A DNA stretch of 11,210 nt from Promethearchaeota archaeon (GCA_030615145.1 JAUWZT010000112.1:1-11210); one strand, 5' to 3'. Shown: positions 1 to 6,421, counted from the stretch's first letter. Numbers and translations are program-made. The notes: generated by a model from the letters alone, not told the origin.

Positions 1-23
1 CCATTTACATCTGCAAACGACAT
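1..23 (-). CDS. possible 5' end of a gene leaving the left edge
   Basis: Reading the minus strand from 23 gives ATG followed by codons for M-S-F-A-D-V-N and then the window edge, with no stop. A TATA-like stretch (minus strand GTTATAAGT, about 48-57) lies roughly 28 bases before this ATG, the spacing expected for a leaderless archaeal transcript. Only seven codons are visible, so no product can be named. It would be divergent from the cold-shock gene at 235 and share the intergenic region 24-234. Confidence 0.35.
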
Positions 24-132
24 AATATTTATTTAAATCAAATCTCACTTATAACTTTTGAAATTCAGTTGATATTTAAAAATAAATAAAAGGCTAAAAA
101 ACTACAAAAAATCTTATCTCTAATAGTGTTTT

Positions 133-166
133 TTTAACAAAATTTAACAAAATTTATTATATATGG
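133..166 (+). promoter_or_regulatory. promoter of the cold-shock gene with tandem 10-bp repeat
   Basis: The 10-mer TTTAACAAAA occurs twice head to tail (133-142 and 143-152) and runs straight into a TATA-like element TTTATTATATATGG (153-166). In archaea transcription starts about 25 bases after the TATA centre, here near 183-188. The repeat covers the position where TFB recognition elements or a regulator would sit. Its regulatory role is inferred. Confidence 0.5.
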
Positions 167-184
167 TATCTACTTCTAAAGTGA

Positions 185-211
185 AGAGTACAGATAATAC
201 ATATGTACTCT
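185..211 (+). promoter_or_regulatory. leader hairpin of the cold-shock mRNA
   Basis: AGAGTACA (185-192) and TGTACTCT (204-211) are perfect reverse complements: an 8-bp stem with an 11-base loop. It lies at the predicted 5' end of the transcript and 23 bases before the ATG. Leader structures control some bacterial csp mRNAs with temperature. A similar role here, or use of the palindrome as a DNA operator, is only inference. Confidence 0.4.
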
Positions 212-234
212 AATTGTTTTATTAGGTTTTAAAA

Positions 235-483
235 ATGGTAAAAGGAACAGTTAAATGGTTTGACAGCCGTAAAGGCTTTGGATTTATAACTCGTGAAGAT
301 GGTTCGGGTGATATTTTCGTTCACTTCTCAGCAATCAAAGGAGATGATAACGAATTTAAGATCATCTATGAAGGAGATATCGTAGAATTTGAAATCACAG
401 AGGGCCAGAAAGGACCTCAAGCAACTGACTTAACTATTGTCGAAAGAGGACCACGCGAGGATTATAGATCAAGACGTTATTAA
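235..483 (+). CDS. cold-shock domain protein (CspA family)
   Basis: An 82-residue single cold-shock domain, an OB-fold that binds single-stranded RNA or DNA and acts as an RNA chaperone. The family hallmarks are clear: the N-terminal KGTVKWF strand (residues 3-9, W8), RNP1 K-G-F-G-F-I (13-18) and RNP2 D-I-F-V-H-F (26-31), with a conserved G-P-Q-A near 60-63. Length is slightly above the usual 65-70 because of a charged loop (about 36-42) and an arginine-rich tail (R71 to Y82) that may add RNA affinity. The ATG is preceded only by a weak AGGT (224-227). The gene stands alone with its own TATA box and flanking hairpins. CspA-type proteins are common in bacteria and patchy in archaea, so ancient transfer is possible. 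Family assignment is very secure; cold induction is not shown. Confidence 0.95.
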   Translation: MVKGTVKWFDSRKGFGFITREDGSGDIFVHFSAIKGDDNEFKIIYEGDIVEFEITEGQKGPQATDLTIVERGPREDYRSRRY

Positions 484-484
484 G

Positions 485-504
485 AATTAACGTAGTAGTT
501 AATT
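485..504 (+). other. hairpin just after the cold-shock stop codon
   Basis: AATTAAC (485-491) pairs with GTTAATT (498-504), a 7-bp stem with a 6-base loop, starting one base after the stop codon at 481-483. No T-run follows directly, so it is not a classical terminator. It could stabilise the 3' end of the csp mRNA. The stem is AT-rich and could be chance. Confidence 0.3.
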
Positions 505-610
505 TAGAACACGCATTAAAAAAACATATATTAAAGGAAATATCAGAATAATAGAAACGCACAAAATGCTCTTGGAATGGGAGAAAATTTTTACTTTTTA
601 TTGGAATGAA

Positions 611-641
611 TTTCCCCCTTTTTTTTTATTACATTTTTTTT
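611..641 (+). terminator. T-tract terminator region after the cold-shock gene
   Basis: Two T-runs (nine T at 619-627 and eight T at 634-641) on the plus strand follow a C5 block (614-618). Archaeal RNA polymerase terminates at T-tracts without needing a hairpin. The distance from the stop (about 135 bases) implies a long 3' UTR. The rest of 484-742 shows only a repeated TTGGAATG (572-579, 601-608) and the next promoter. Confidence 0.45.
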
Positions 642-703
642 ATTATAATTTATAAAATTTAAAATACTCAAATAGAATTAGAGTAAAATCATTTTTATTA
701 TGT

Positions 704-717
704 CAAATTATATATTG
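704..717 (+). promoter_or_regulatory. TATA box of the gene at 743
   Basis: CAAATTATATATTG is a TATA-like element about 30 bases before the ATG at 743. With no Shine-Dalgarno sequence in front of that ATG, it predicts a leaderless or very short-leader mRNA. Confidence 0.45.
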
Positions 718-742
718 TTAAAATTATATTATAGAACTTGAA

Positions 743-1774
743 ATGGTAATCCTTTTCAAATCCTTTGGTAACTTTACCACTGGGCAGACTTCATACCTGG
801 CTCTCGTTTCAAAAAAATCCAGAGGTACTATCACGTTAACTGACAAGGAGTTTTCTTTTAAATCCGAAAAAGATAACATATTATTTCAACTGAGAATACA
901 CGATATTGAAAATTTTTCTCTAAGAAATCGATTAAAACTTCCAACGATCGAATTAATAAGCATCCAAGGAATCGTTTATACGTTTTATCCTCATAAAAAA
1001 GAAAATAGTTCGCTTTTTTCGTCAAAAAAATCAACAGAAGAACTTTTTAGACAACTGACAAGGTTTACTTACAAAGAGGAAAGCCCGATTTTATTTGAAA
1101 TTAAGGGCGGGTTTATGGCCGACAGCTCCATTGGCGAGAACTCTGCATCTGAAACGCTAAAAGGGATTATTTTTTTAAACGAAAATTATTTATTTTTTAA
1201 GCCATTTAACGAGAAAACGATGTACCAAATTGCTATATTGAATATTCTAAGAATTATGAAAGAGAATACCAATTTGGGCCCATCTGTAAAGATTCAAACG
1301 AAACAAAACAAAATTTATTCGTATATAGCGCTTAAAAAACAATTAGGCTTGTATGTAAAAGATAAATCAAAAACGAAAAAATTATTTGAAATTATAAACC
1401 AAGCGAAGATATATAAAATATCAGAACAAATCCGATTAGAAAAAGAAGACAAGGAACGAATCGAACGGGTCAAATCGATGATGGAAGTGTCAAATCGATT
1501 AAGGCTTGATATGATGCGTATTGCGTTAGACATGGACGAAAAGACTTTTACGGAAAAGGTGTTCCAATGGGCAAAACGATTTAAGTTCTTAATAGATGGG
1601 GACTACTTAATCGTTAATGAAGATACTGTTGAAGATTTCCTTAACGATTTATCTACTGGAGTGGGCGTTTTATTGCGTAGGGGGTTAAAAGGAAATTGCC
1701 AATTTTGCGAGAAAAAGATTGATTCCAACGCAAAAATATGCCCATATTGCGGGAAGGAAGTGTCTAATTCGTAA
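743..1774 (+). CDS. two PH/GRAM-like modules, winged helix and zinc ribbon protein, function unknown
   Basis: A 343-residue protein I cannot name. Two consecutive beta-rich modules of about 100 residues (about 16-108 and 116-218) share the same pattern: several strands, an 'I-x-x-I' strand (D54-I55-E56-N57; I164-L165-N166-I167) and a C-terminal helix (about 97-107; 209-220). This resembles tandem PH or GRAM folds. A charged helical linker (about 219-250) leads to a winged-helix-like segment (about 251-303, with F274-Q275-W276 and D285-G286-D287-Y288). A treble-clef-size zinc ribbon closes the protein with C319, C322, C333 and C336. There is no signal peptide or membrane segment, so it is cytoplasmic or peripheral to the membrane. 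The start has no Shine-Dalgarno site and fits a leaderless mRNA. PH-like plus winged-helix plus zinc finger recalls eukaryotic Vps36 in outline only. The fold calls are inferred from pattern; the zinc ribbon is direct. Confidence 0.8.
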   Translation: MVILFKSFGNFTTGQTSYLALVSKKSRGTITLTDKEFSFKSEKDNILFQLRIHDIENFSLRNRLKLPTIELISIQGIVYTFYPHKKENSSLFSSKKSTEELFRQLTRFTYKEESPILFEIKGGFMADSSIGENSASETLKGIIFLNENYLFFKPFNEKTMYQIAILNILRIMKENTNLGPSVKIQTKQNKIYSYIALKKQLGLYVKDKSKTKKLFEIINQAKIYKISEQIRLEKEDKERIERVKSMMEVSNRLRLDMMRIALDMDEKTFTEKVFQWAKRFKFLIDGDYLIVNEDTVEDFLNDLSTGVGVLLRRGLKGNCQFCEKKIDSNAKICPYCGKEVSNS

Positions 1775-1789
1775 AAGTAATAATTTTAG

Positions 1790-3154
1790 TTAATCTCCCC
1801 ATTGGACTAAGCGTCGTTCTCCTTCTAGCGTTTTAATGTGAGTAACATCTTGCGATACTTCTAATGTACCGATGTATTTGTCTTGGTCGTCCCTTACTGC
1901 AAAATATCGAATGTTAACAAATTTATCGCCGATTTGTATCCAAAATTCAGCCACACTCTTTTCCCCGCTTTTAAATTTCGCTACGATATCTTCTACAATA
2001 TGCATGGATTTTGGGGGGTGGCATTTTTGAACTTTCCTCCCTATAACCGCTGGGCTTCTTGGAAATATACGTTCGTCAGTTGCAGAATAATATTTTACTT
2101 CGTCGTTAACATCAACAAACGAAATATCAATAGGTAAATGCTTTAACATTAGGTTGATTTGCTCTAAAGTTAACTTACCAGTATCTAAATCAAGCAAATT
2201 TGAGGATTCTAACTTGATCTCAGGGGCATGAACATCCCCAGGCGTTACTGGTTTCCATTTATCTCCAGGGCGCACCCAAACATAACCAATTTCTTCTTCG
2301 CCACGTTTAACGCGAGCCCAATCTGATTCTTTAAATTTTTCAAGCGCCATTGGAAATAAAATATGCTCTTCTTTGTAGATCATCTCATCCACTTTTTCTA
2401 TGAGCTCTTCGATATTTTCTAGCTTACTGGCTTTAAAGCCAGCTCGAATTTCGTCGTGAACTGCCCACATTACTTGAGGTGGCCCAGAAATGTCCAAATT
2501 CTCTAGTATTGGAAAAAGTTGATTCTCAATGCGAGTATAATGAATCTCTAATTTTGCTAATTCTTTTAATAATTCTAATTTATTCTCATCGGCAGCAGAG
2601 CGTATTTTCTGAATTAAATCCCTTGCTATCTTATTTTCTTCCATATAAGTATGGATGGGGTGCCCTGAAACTGTTTCTGGACAATCCTTTTCCTCCAATG
2701 TATCTTTGAATAGCTCTACATGTATATCGCATAACTCAGTAATTTGATCTGCTTTCAGAACCCCCTCATCAATTAAGCTTTGTTCCATCTCACCTATTTC
2801 AGACGGCGATACATCTACTAAAATTTCTTTAAACCGTTGTTTAAGGCCCTCGAGCTCCGCTCCCTTGTGCATGTCAATTACGAGTTCTTTTAATTGTTCT
2901 CTTCGTTGAGTTTTTAATTCCTCTATTTCTTCTGAAGTTTTACCCATCGATTCTTCAATTACTTGGAGAATTTTGCTTAAATCAACGTCAATTAGTTTTG
3001 AAACGTCCTTTATTGTGGCTTTTTTGCCAATAGTTCTTCTTACTATTGGATTTTTAAGTCTCTTAATTTTGGGCGATAATTTAAGTAATTCGTTATAGAC
3101 GTGCGGAAACTGTTCAATCAAGGGTAATATCTTAGTTTTTTTATCTAAATCCAT
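1790..3154 (-). CDS. DUF438-type protein with hemerythrin and PAS domains
   Basis: A 454-residue soluble protein with the order seen in DUF438 proteins. Residues 1-70 are a helical DUF1858-like module lacking the usual cysteines; about 85-155 is the DUF438 helical domain; about 160-275 is a hemerythrin-like HHE domain with candidate iron ligands H165/H168, H205, E210, H233 and H264; about 328-445 is a PAS-like domain with the family signature C378-H379-P380-P381-K382-S383. A hemerythrin di-iron site binds O2 or NO and PAS domains sense ligands, so a redox or gas sensing role is likely. No output domain (kinase, HTH) is present, so how it signals is unknown. The ATG has a good AAGGT Shine-Dalgarno (3164-3168, 9-base spacing). 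It converges with the gene ending at 1774, only 15 bases apart, and its neighbours are not obviously related. Confidence 0.9.
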   Translation of the reverse strand: MDLDKKTKILPLIEQFPHVYNELLKLSPKIKRLKNPIVRRTIGKKATIKDVSKLIDVDLSKILQVIEESMGKTSEEIEELKTQRREQLKELVIDMHKGAELEGLKQRFKEILVDVSPSEIGEMEQSLIDEGVLKADQITELCDIHVELFKDTLEEKDCPETVSGHPIHTYMEENKIARDLIQKIRSAADENKLELLKELAKLEIHYTRIENQLFPILENLDISGPPQVMWAVHDEIRAGFKASKLENIEELIEKVDEMIYKEEHILFPMALEKFKESDWARVKRGEEEIGYVWVRPGDKWKPVTPGDVHAPEIKLESSNLLDLDTGKLTLEQINLMLKHLPIDISFVDVNDEVKYYSATDERIFPRSPAVIGRKVQKCHPPKSMHIVEDIVAKFKSGEKSVAEFWIQIGDKFVNIRYFAVRDDQDKYIGTLEVSQDVTHIKTLEGERRLVQWGD

Positions 3155-3163
3155 ATTATTACT

Positions 3164-3210
3164 ACCTTTACAAAAATAATTGCTCTAAGCTATATCAACA
3201 TAATATACAA
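3164..3210 (-). promoter_or_regulatory. TATA box and ribosome binding site of the DUF438 gene
   Basis: On the minus strand TTGTATATTAT (3210-3200) is a TATA-like element that places the transcription start near 3178, and AAGGT (3168-3164) sits 9 bases before the ATG at 3154. A palindrome AACATGTT (3227-3234) lies just upstream of the TATA box and could bind a regulator, but is short enough to be chance. Confidence 0.5.
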
Positions 3211-3273
3211 TTTAATTTTTTTTGTTAACATGTTCTTTTGAAATTTTTAGGAATTTTTACCACTATTATTTGT

Positions 3274-3301
3274 AAAAAAATAGATAAAAGGATTTTAAAA
3301 A
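3274..3301 (-). terminator. T-tract terminator of the PNPOx/MarR operon
   Basis: On the minus strand, about 35-60 bases beyond the MarR stop, there are runs of six T (3301-3296) and seven T (3280-3274). This is the usual form of an archaeal terminator. No strong hairpin accompanies them. The T-runs are in the stretch separating the operon from the DUF438 promoter. Confidence 0.4.
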
Positions 3302-3334
3302 ATTTAAAAGCTTTTTTTTTATGTCAGAATGTCA

Positions 3335-3784
3335 CTATTTATTTTTCTCTTCAAATTCCACAAGATTATTTAGTAATCTCTTCAAAAAACTTTCGAAGCG
3401 ATCTATTTCTTCCTCAGAAAAACCGTTATAAAACAAATTCAACATTTCATTTGATACATTAATATAATTCTGTTCAAATTCTTTATCTACTTTAATTAAA
3501 TTTATTATTATTTTCCTTCTATCCTTTTTTGAAGGAGATCGTTTAATATATCCTGCTTCTTCAAGACGATCTAACATAGAAGTTAAAGTAGATTTGCTTA
3601 ATTGTGTTTCTTTTGAAAGTTCATGAATGGGTAAGTTGTTGTTGTTCCAAAGAACAAACATTATTCTACCTTGTGCGGGATTTAAATCATCTAACTTATT
3701 TTTTTTAAGTTTCCGGTTAAATACTCGTCCTGAGAGTTGGTGGATCTTAGCAATAAGAATTCCTGCTTCTCGTTGCTGACTCAT
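3335..3784 (-). CDS. MarR-family transcriptional regulator
   Basis: A 149-residue MarR-type winged helix-turn-helix repressor, close to the family norm of 140-150. The N-terminal helix (1-35) and C-terminal helices (about 98-148) form the dimer interface. The helix-turn-helix lies at about 51-76 (S58 to L74, with S63-K64-S65-T66 starting the recognition helix). The wing at about 80-95 carries the conserved D88-R89-R90. The ATG overlaps the end of the upstream PNPOx-like gene by four bases (ATGA), so the two are co-transcribed and translationally coupled. MarR proteins bind palindromes as dimers and usually repress their own operon. The perfect palindrome at 4307-4326 in front of the operon is the obvious target. 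The inducer cannot be read from sequence; it may be a phenolic, oxidant or substrate of the flavin partner. Confidence 0.93.
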   Translation of the reverse strand: MSQQREAGILIAKIHQLSGRVFNRKLKKNKLDDLNPAQGRIMFVLWNNNNLPIHELSKETQLSKSTLTSMLDRLEEAGYIKRSPSKKDRRKIIINLIKVDKEFEQNYINVSNEMLNLFYNGFSEEEIDRFESFLKRLLNNLVEFEEKNK

Positions 3785-4254
3785 TTTGATTGTCCTAATT
3801 CGAAATTGAGTTGATTTAATTTATAATAAAATCTAGCGTGTGTTGGATGTAATCTAATTAAAGAATAATCTGGATCTTCTACTCCTTTTAAGTAATACTT
3901 ATTCCACCAATCTAACCATATTTCTTTTTTAATTTCTAAATCTGTAATAATATCAGCTAAACCTCCCAGCATGAAACCTTTAAAATCTTCTGTATCACAG
4001 TAATAAACACATATCGCGGGGTTCTTTTTTATGTGAACTGTTTTAGAAGATGAAGTATTTGTCGAAATAAAGATAAGGAATTCATCCGATTGTTTTTGAA
4101 AAAATCTGGAAAATTCAGGGAATTGTTCTTTGTTTTTTAAATTAAAAATAGCTCTTGTTATCGGAAAACCCTCAGGGTCAATTGTTGTAAGATATGCTGC
4201 TTTAGATGTTTCCATTAATTCCAAACCCATTTTTTTAGCTTCCTCTAATTCCAT
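3781..4254 (-). CDS. PNPOx-like flavin-binding split-barrel protein
   Basis: About 157 residues with the split beta-barrel of the pyridoxamine 5'-phosphate oxidase-like superfamily, nearest in look to the general stress protein 26 type. Visible hallmarks are the first strands (AAYLTTIDPEGFPITRAI near the N-terminus), the central S-S-S-K-T-V-H-I-K-K-N-P-A-I-C-V-Y-Y block, which in relatives contacts the FMN (or F420) phosphate, then a G-G-L-A-D-I strand and a W-W-N-K-Y-Y-L-K-G segment ending in a substrate-side strand. True PNPOx activity is unlikely; such proteins are usually flavin reductases or unknown oxidoreductases. A GTG at 4263 would add M-R-K, but AGGTG (4265-4261) is spaced correctly as a Shine-Dalgarno for the ATG at 4254, so I choose the latter. 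It is first gene of an operon with MarR, suggesting a stress or detoxification role. Confidence 0.88.
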   Translation of the reverse strand: MELEEAKKMGLELMETSKAAYLTTIDPEGFPITRAIFNLKNKEQFPEFSRFFQKQSDEFLIFISTNTSSSKTVHIKKNPAICVYYCDTEDFKGFMLGGLADIITDLEIKKEIWLDWWNKYYLKGVEDPDYSLIRLHPTHARFYYKLNQLNFELGQSK

Positions 4255-4260
4255 CTTTCG

Positions 4261-4265
4261 CACCT
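4261..4265 (-). promoter_or_regulatory. ribosome binding site deciding the start at 4254
   Basis: Minus-strand AGGTG (4265-4261) lies six bases before the ATG at 4254-4252. It overlaps a possible GTG start (4263-4261), which therefore lacks its own site. The same arrangement, AGGTG then GCGAAA then ATG, recurs at 6409-6424 on the plus strand. Confidence 0.5.
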
Positions 4266-4306
4266 ATATATTTTTAAATTATAATTTTTGAGATCTATCC
4301 TATAAA

Positions 4307-4326
4307 ATAGTACTATATAGTACTAT
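4307..4326. promoter_or_regulatory. likely MarR operator, perfect 20-bp palindrome
   Basis: ATAGTACTAT occurs twice in tandem (4307-4316 and 4317-4326). Each 10-mer is its own reverse complement, so the whole 20 bp is also a perfect palindrome. It lies immediately downstream, in the minus-strand direction, of a TATA box and over the predicted transcription start of the PNPOx/MarR operon. Binding by the MarR dimer there would block RNA polymerase. The site is seen directly; its recognition by this MarR is inferred from position. Confidence 0.7.
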
Positions 4327-4327
4327 A

Positions 4328-4355
4328 TTATATAAAACGAATATAATATATAAAA
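4328..4355 (-). promoter_or_regulatory. promoter of the PNPOx/MarR operon, two possible TATA boxes
   Basis: Minus-strand TTTTATATAA (4337-4328) abuts the palindrome and places the start of transcription near 4306. A second, TTTTATATATTATA (4355-4342), would start within the palindrome. Either choice leaves the operator in the initiation region and a leader of about 50-70 bases. Confidence 0.55.
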
Positions 4356-4379
4356 GTTTTGTTTTTAATTGAATTCAAA

Positions 4380-5284
4380 TTAACCTAAGATAATTTTATA
4401 GAGATCTTTAGCGAATTGGCGTTGAAAGTTTAATAATTTATTGGAATCCAAGGTTAAAATTCTGAATTTTACAAAGATTTCGTTGCTAAAGTCTAAAACA
4501 TGAAAGTGTGGTCGAAAACCAAAGATTTCTCCGTATTTATCGCATAATTTATTAAATTGGTCTATCTTGATACGAAATTCTCCGAACGGAACTCGCATTT
4601 TGAAAGTGTAGGAATGTAGTATCTTTTTGCGGTCTTCAGAAAACGAGTTAAAGAAGTTTTTGACATCGTTCTCTTCTTGTTTTCTAATAACCTCGTTGTA
4701 AGCATCAATGTCTAATCGAGCGTTGCCAATGTCTTGAGGAGCTCGAATTTGTCTTTTAAAGTGAAAATATTTCTTTCTTGATTTGAGCTTTATCGTATAG
4801 TTTAACACTATTGACGAAACAACATCAGAATTGGAAATTTCTACGATAATGCGGTCTAGCGTCTCAATAACGACTTTTGTAAGCGTAATAGACTTAATTA
4901 CGCCCTTATGGTCAGAAATTTTAACTACATCCCCAACATCAATAGGATCAATAATCCATAATAATACACCTGCAACAAAATTAGAAAAAATTCCGCTTGT
5001 TACGAACGCTAAAGCTGTGCTTAATGCACCCGTTACTATTGCAGTAGTTTCAGGAGGGAGTGTCGTGAACGAGGGAAATCCGTTTATTACAAAGTAAAGT
5101 AGGGTTAATATCGACGCTATTCTAATTACAAAAATTAATTTATTTTTTTTTTTCTATAGGGATTTTTACTATTCGACTAAACAAATACGATAAAAACTTG
5201 TTAACAATAACCAATGAAATGGCAATGATAAAAACAAAAACAAACGCTTCAGGATCACTATTAAAGATTGCGCTTATTTTTCAT
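4380..5284 (-). pseudogene. frameshifted MscS-family mechanosensitive channel
   Basis: The minus strand carries an almost complete second MscS channel, split between frames. The 3' part (from about 5142 down to 4380) encodes transmembrane segments, the pore-lining glycine/alanine-rich helix (V-T-G-A-L-S-T-A-L-A-F-V-T-S-G), the MscS beta-domain (D-P-I-D-V-G-D-V-V-K, then E-T-L-D-R-I-I-V-E-I-S-N-S) and a C-terminal domain. The 5' part (5280-5154) encodes the first transmembrane helix in another frame and hits TAA right after 11 consecutive A (T at 5143-5153 on the plus strand). Ten A would join the frames. The N-terminal frame also has no normal start: ATG at 5284 is one base out, and four instead of five A (5281-5277) would fix it. 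With both changes the product is 300 residues, normal for MscS. Pseudogene, assembly error or programmed slippage are all possible. It overlaps the end of the intact paralogue upstream. Confidence 0.8.
5143..5153 (-). other. 11-A homopolymer at the frame junction
   Basis: The minus strand reads GAA AAA AAA AAA TAA here, ending the first frame. Removal of one A gives GAA AAA AAA AAT AAA and continues into the channel body. Runs of this length are prone to replication and transcription slippage and to read errors. Confidence 0.85.
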
Positions 5285-6221
5285 CACCCTCGTCTTCTAA
5301 TTTTAAATCAGCAAGACTTTCTTGGTATTTATCCCAACCCTTATAAATTCTATCGGGATATAAAGCAAAGAGAATGTCTCTAAGAAAAGAATCCAAGTAG
5401 TTCAAAATAATTACCGGGTTCTCTGATTTCACATACAATGCAACGCGAACACGTCCAAATCTCGTGGTGTCAACAGCATAATCGGGTTTAATGCCGAATA
5501 TTGGTTCATAAGCGTTAAATACATTCAGTAACAGCTCATCGAGTTTTATTGGGTCTAAGGACCCTAAAATTTCTACTTCTTTGATGTAAGTAGTTGTTTT
5601 TATCTTCGCTGATAAGATCTTATTTATCATATTAATATATTCTTTATAGTACTTACTTTTGTGAAATTCTTCTTTCTTTAACGGTTCGAATATTTTGAAC
5701 TTATCGTGAGTGAATTTCACTATAGTAGAACCGTAAACGTTACTATTTGGAATTTTAATCTCAACTCCGTCAAATTCCCGTATTTTAGTATAATTTAAAT
5801 TGATTTCACTTACAATTCCTTGTATACCGTTGGTTTCTATTAAATCCCCTATTTCAAATTTCCCTGACGATAACAAAAGCGCTCCTGAAGCCACATTATT
5901 AATGATATTTTTAAAATTTAACGACACAGCAACGATTAAAAATGGAACTATGGCGAAAAATAAAGTATCTTCAATAACATACAATAACCAGAATAAGAAA
6001 ATGCTCCATATAATAGTTATAGAAATTGAAACAACAGTTCGATAAGAGCGCTTTTTGAATAAATACGCAGAAAAACTATTCAATGGTTTGCGTATGATGT
6101 AAATGATTATATTTATTACAATCAAATTTTTTACAGATTGTTCCCAAGGTGGAAGATAAATTACCCATAACGCGGTGATAATGAGTATAAAATAAATGAG
6201 AAAGTAGTATTTTTTTTTCAT
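5274..6221 (-). CDS. MscS-family mechanosensitive ion channel
   Basis: A 315-residue inner-membrane channel that opens on membrane tension and releases solutes during hypo-osmotic shock. Hydrophobic helices lie at about 5-23, 32-46, 61-82 and 86-100. The pore helix and the start of the MscS domain follow at about 100-125 (L101-N102-F103-K104-N105 to S118-S119-G120-K121), then the beta-domain signature G125-D126-L127-I128-E129 and the strand with I157-P158-N159-S160. The C-terminal cytoplasmic alpha/beta domain runs to a charged tail. Length matches small MscS proteins (about 290-320). The ATG at 6221 has no Shine-Dalgarno but a TATA-like TTTTATAAATTA about 27 bases upstream, so the mRNA is probably leaderless. 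It is followed without a gap by a damaged paralogue, suggesting tandem duplication and one operon. Specific conductance or selectivity cannot be told. Confidence 0.93.
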   Translation of the reverse strand: MKKKYYFLIYFILIITALWVIYLPPWEQSVKNLIVINIIIYIIRKPLNSFSAYLFKKRSYRTVVSISITIIWSIFLFWLLYVIEDTLFFAIVPFLIVAVSLNFKNIINNVASGALLLSSGKFEIGDLIETNGIQGIVSEINLNYTKIREFDGVEIKIPNSNVYGSTIVKFTHDKFKIFEPLKKEEFHKSKYYKEYINMINKILSAKIKTTTYIKEVEILGSLDPIKLDELLLNVFNAYEPIFGIKPDYAVDTTRFGRVRVALYVKSENPVIILNYLDSFLRDILFALYPDRIYKGWDKYQESLADLKLEDEGDEK

Positions 6222-6242
6222 AATTTTATATTTTGATGGCTA

Positions 6243-6255
6243 ATTTATAAAACTG
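6243..6255 (-). promoter_or_regulatory. TATA box of the channel genes
   Basis: Minus-strand TTTTATAAATTA sits about 27 bases before the ATG at 6221, matching a leaderless transcript. The divergent gene at 6422 has its own TATA-like TTTTATTATATTT at about 6324-6336. Confidence 0.45.
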
Positions 6256-6407
6256 TTGTAAAGCTCAACAAAGATCAAATTATAGTCATTAGAACCTAAT
6301 ATATTGGTACTTAAGTTATTAGCTTTTATTATATTTTTAATAAACTATTTATGTCAAACTAAACTAAGTTTTAATTAGCAATAAAAGTACATTTCTGTAA
6401 AAAATGT

Positions 6408-6413
6408 GAGGTG
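6408..6413 (+). promoter_or_regulatory. Shine-Dalgarno site deciding the start at 6422
   Basis: GAGGTG lies eight bases before the ATG at 6422 and matches the anti-Shine-Dalgarno end of archaeal 16S rRNA. A GTG at 6413 is in frame but overlaps this site, so it is unlikely to be the start. Confidence 0.55.
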
Positions 6414-6421
6414 TGCGAAAA

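Noticed and set aside
1883..2137. Plus-strand open frames inside the DUF438 gene (also 2479-2709)
   Set aside because: Antisense shadows of a strongly supported hemerythrin/PAS coding region.
3238..3462. Plus-strand open frame of 74 codons
   Set aside because: Overlaps the MarR coding region and an AT-rich intergenic stretch; composition is low-complexity and no initiation signal is present.
4831..5097. Plus-strand open frame of 88 codons
   Set aside because: It lies antisense to the body of the split MscS gene, whose minus-strand protein has clear channel motifs; no family features on the plus strand.
5198..5383. Plus-strand open frame of 61 codons
   Set aside because: It crosses the overlap of the two MscS genes and has no Shine-Dalgarno site, promoter or recognisable domain.
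6235..6243. GATGGCTAA also present at 10333-10341
   Set aside because: Nine bases shared at two sites are too few in an AT-rich window, and the first copy lacks the inverted pair of the repeat at 10300-10339.
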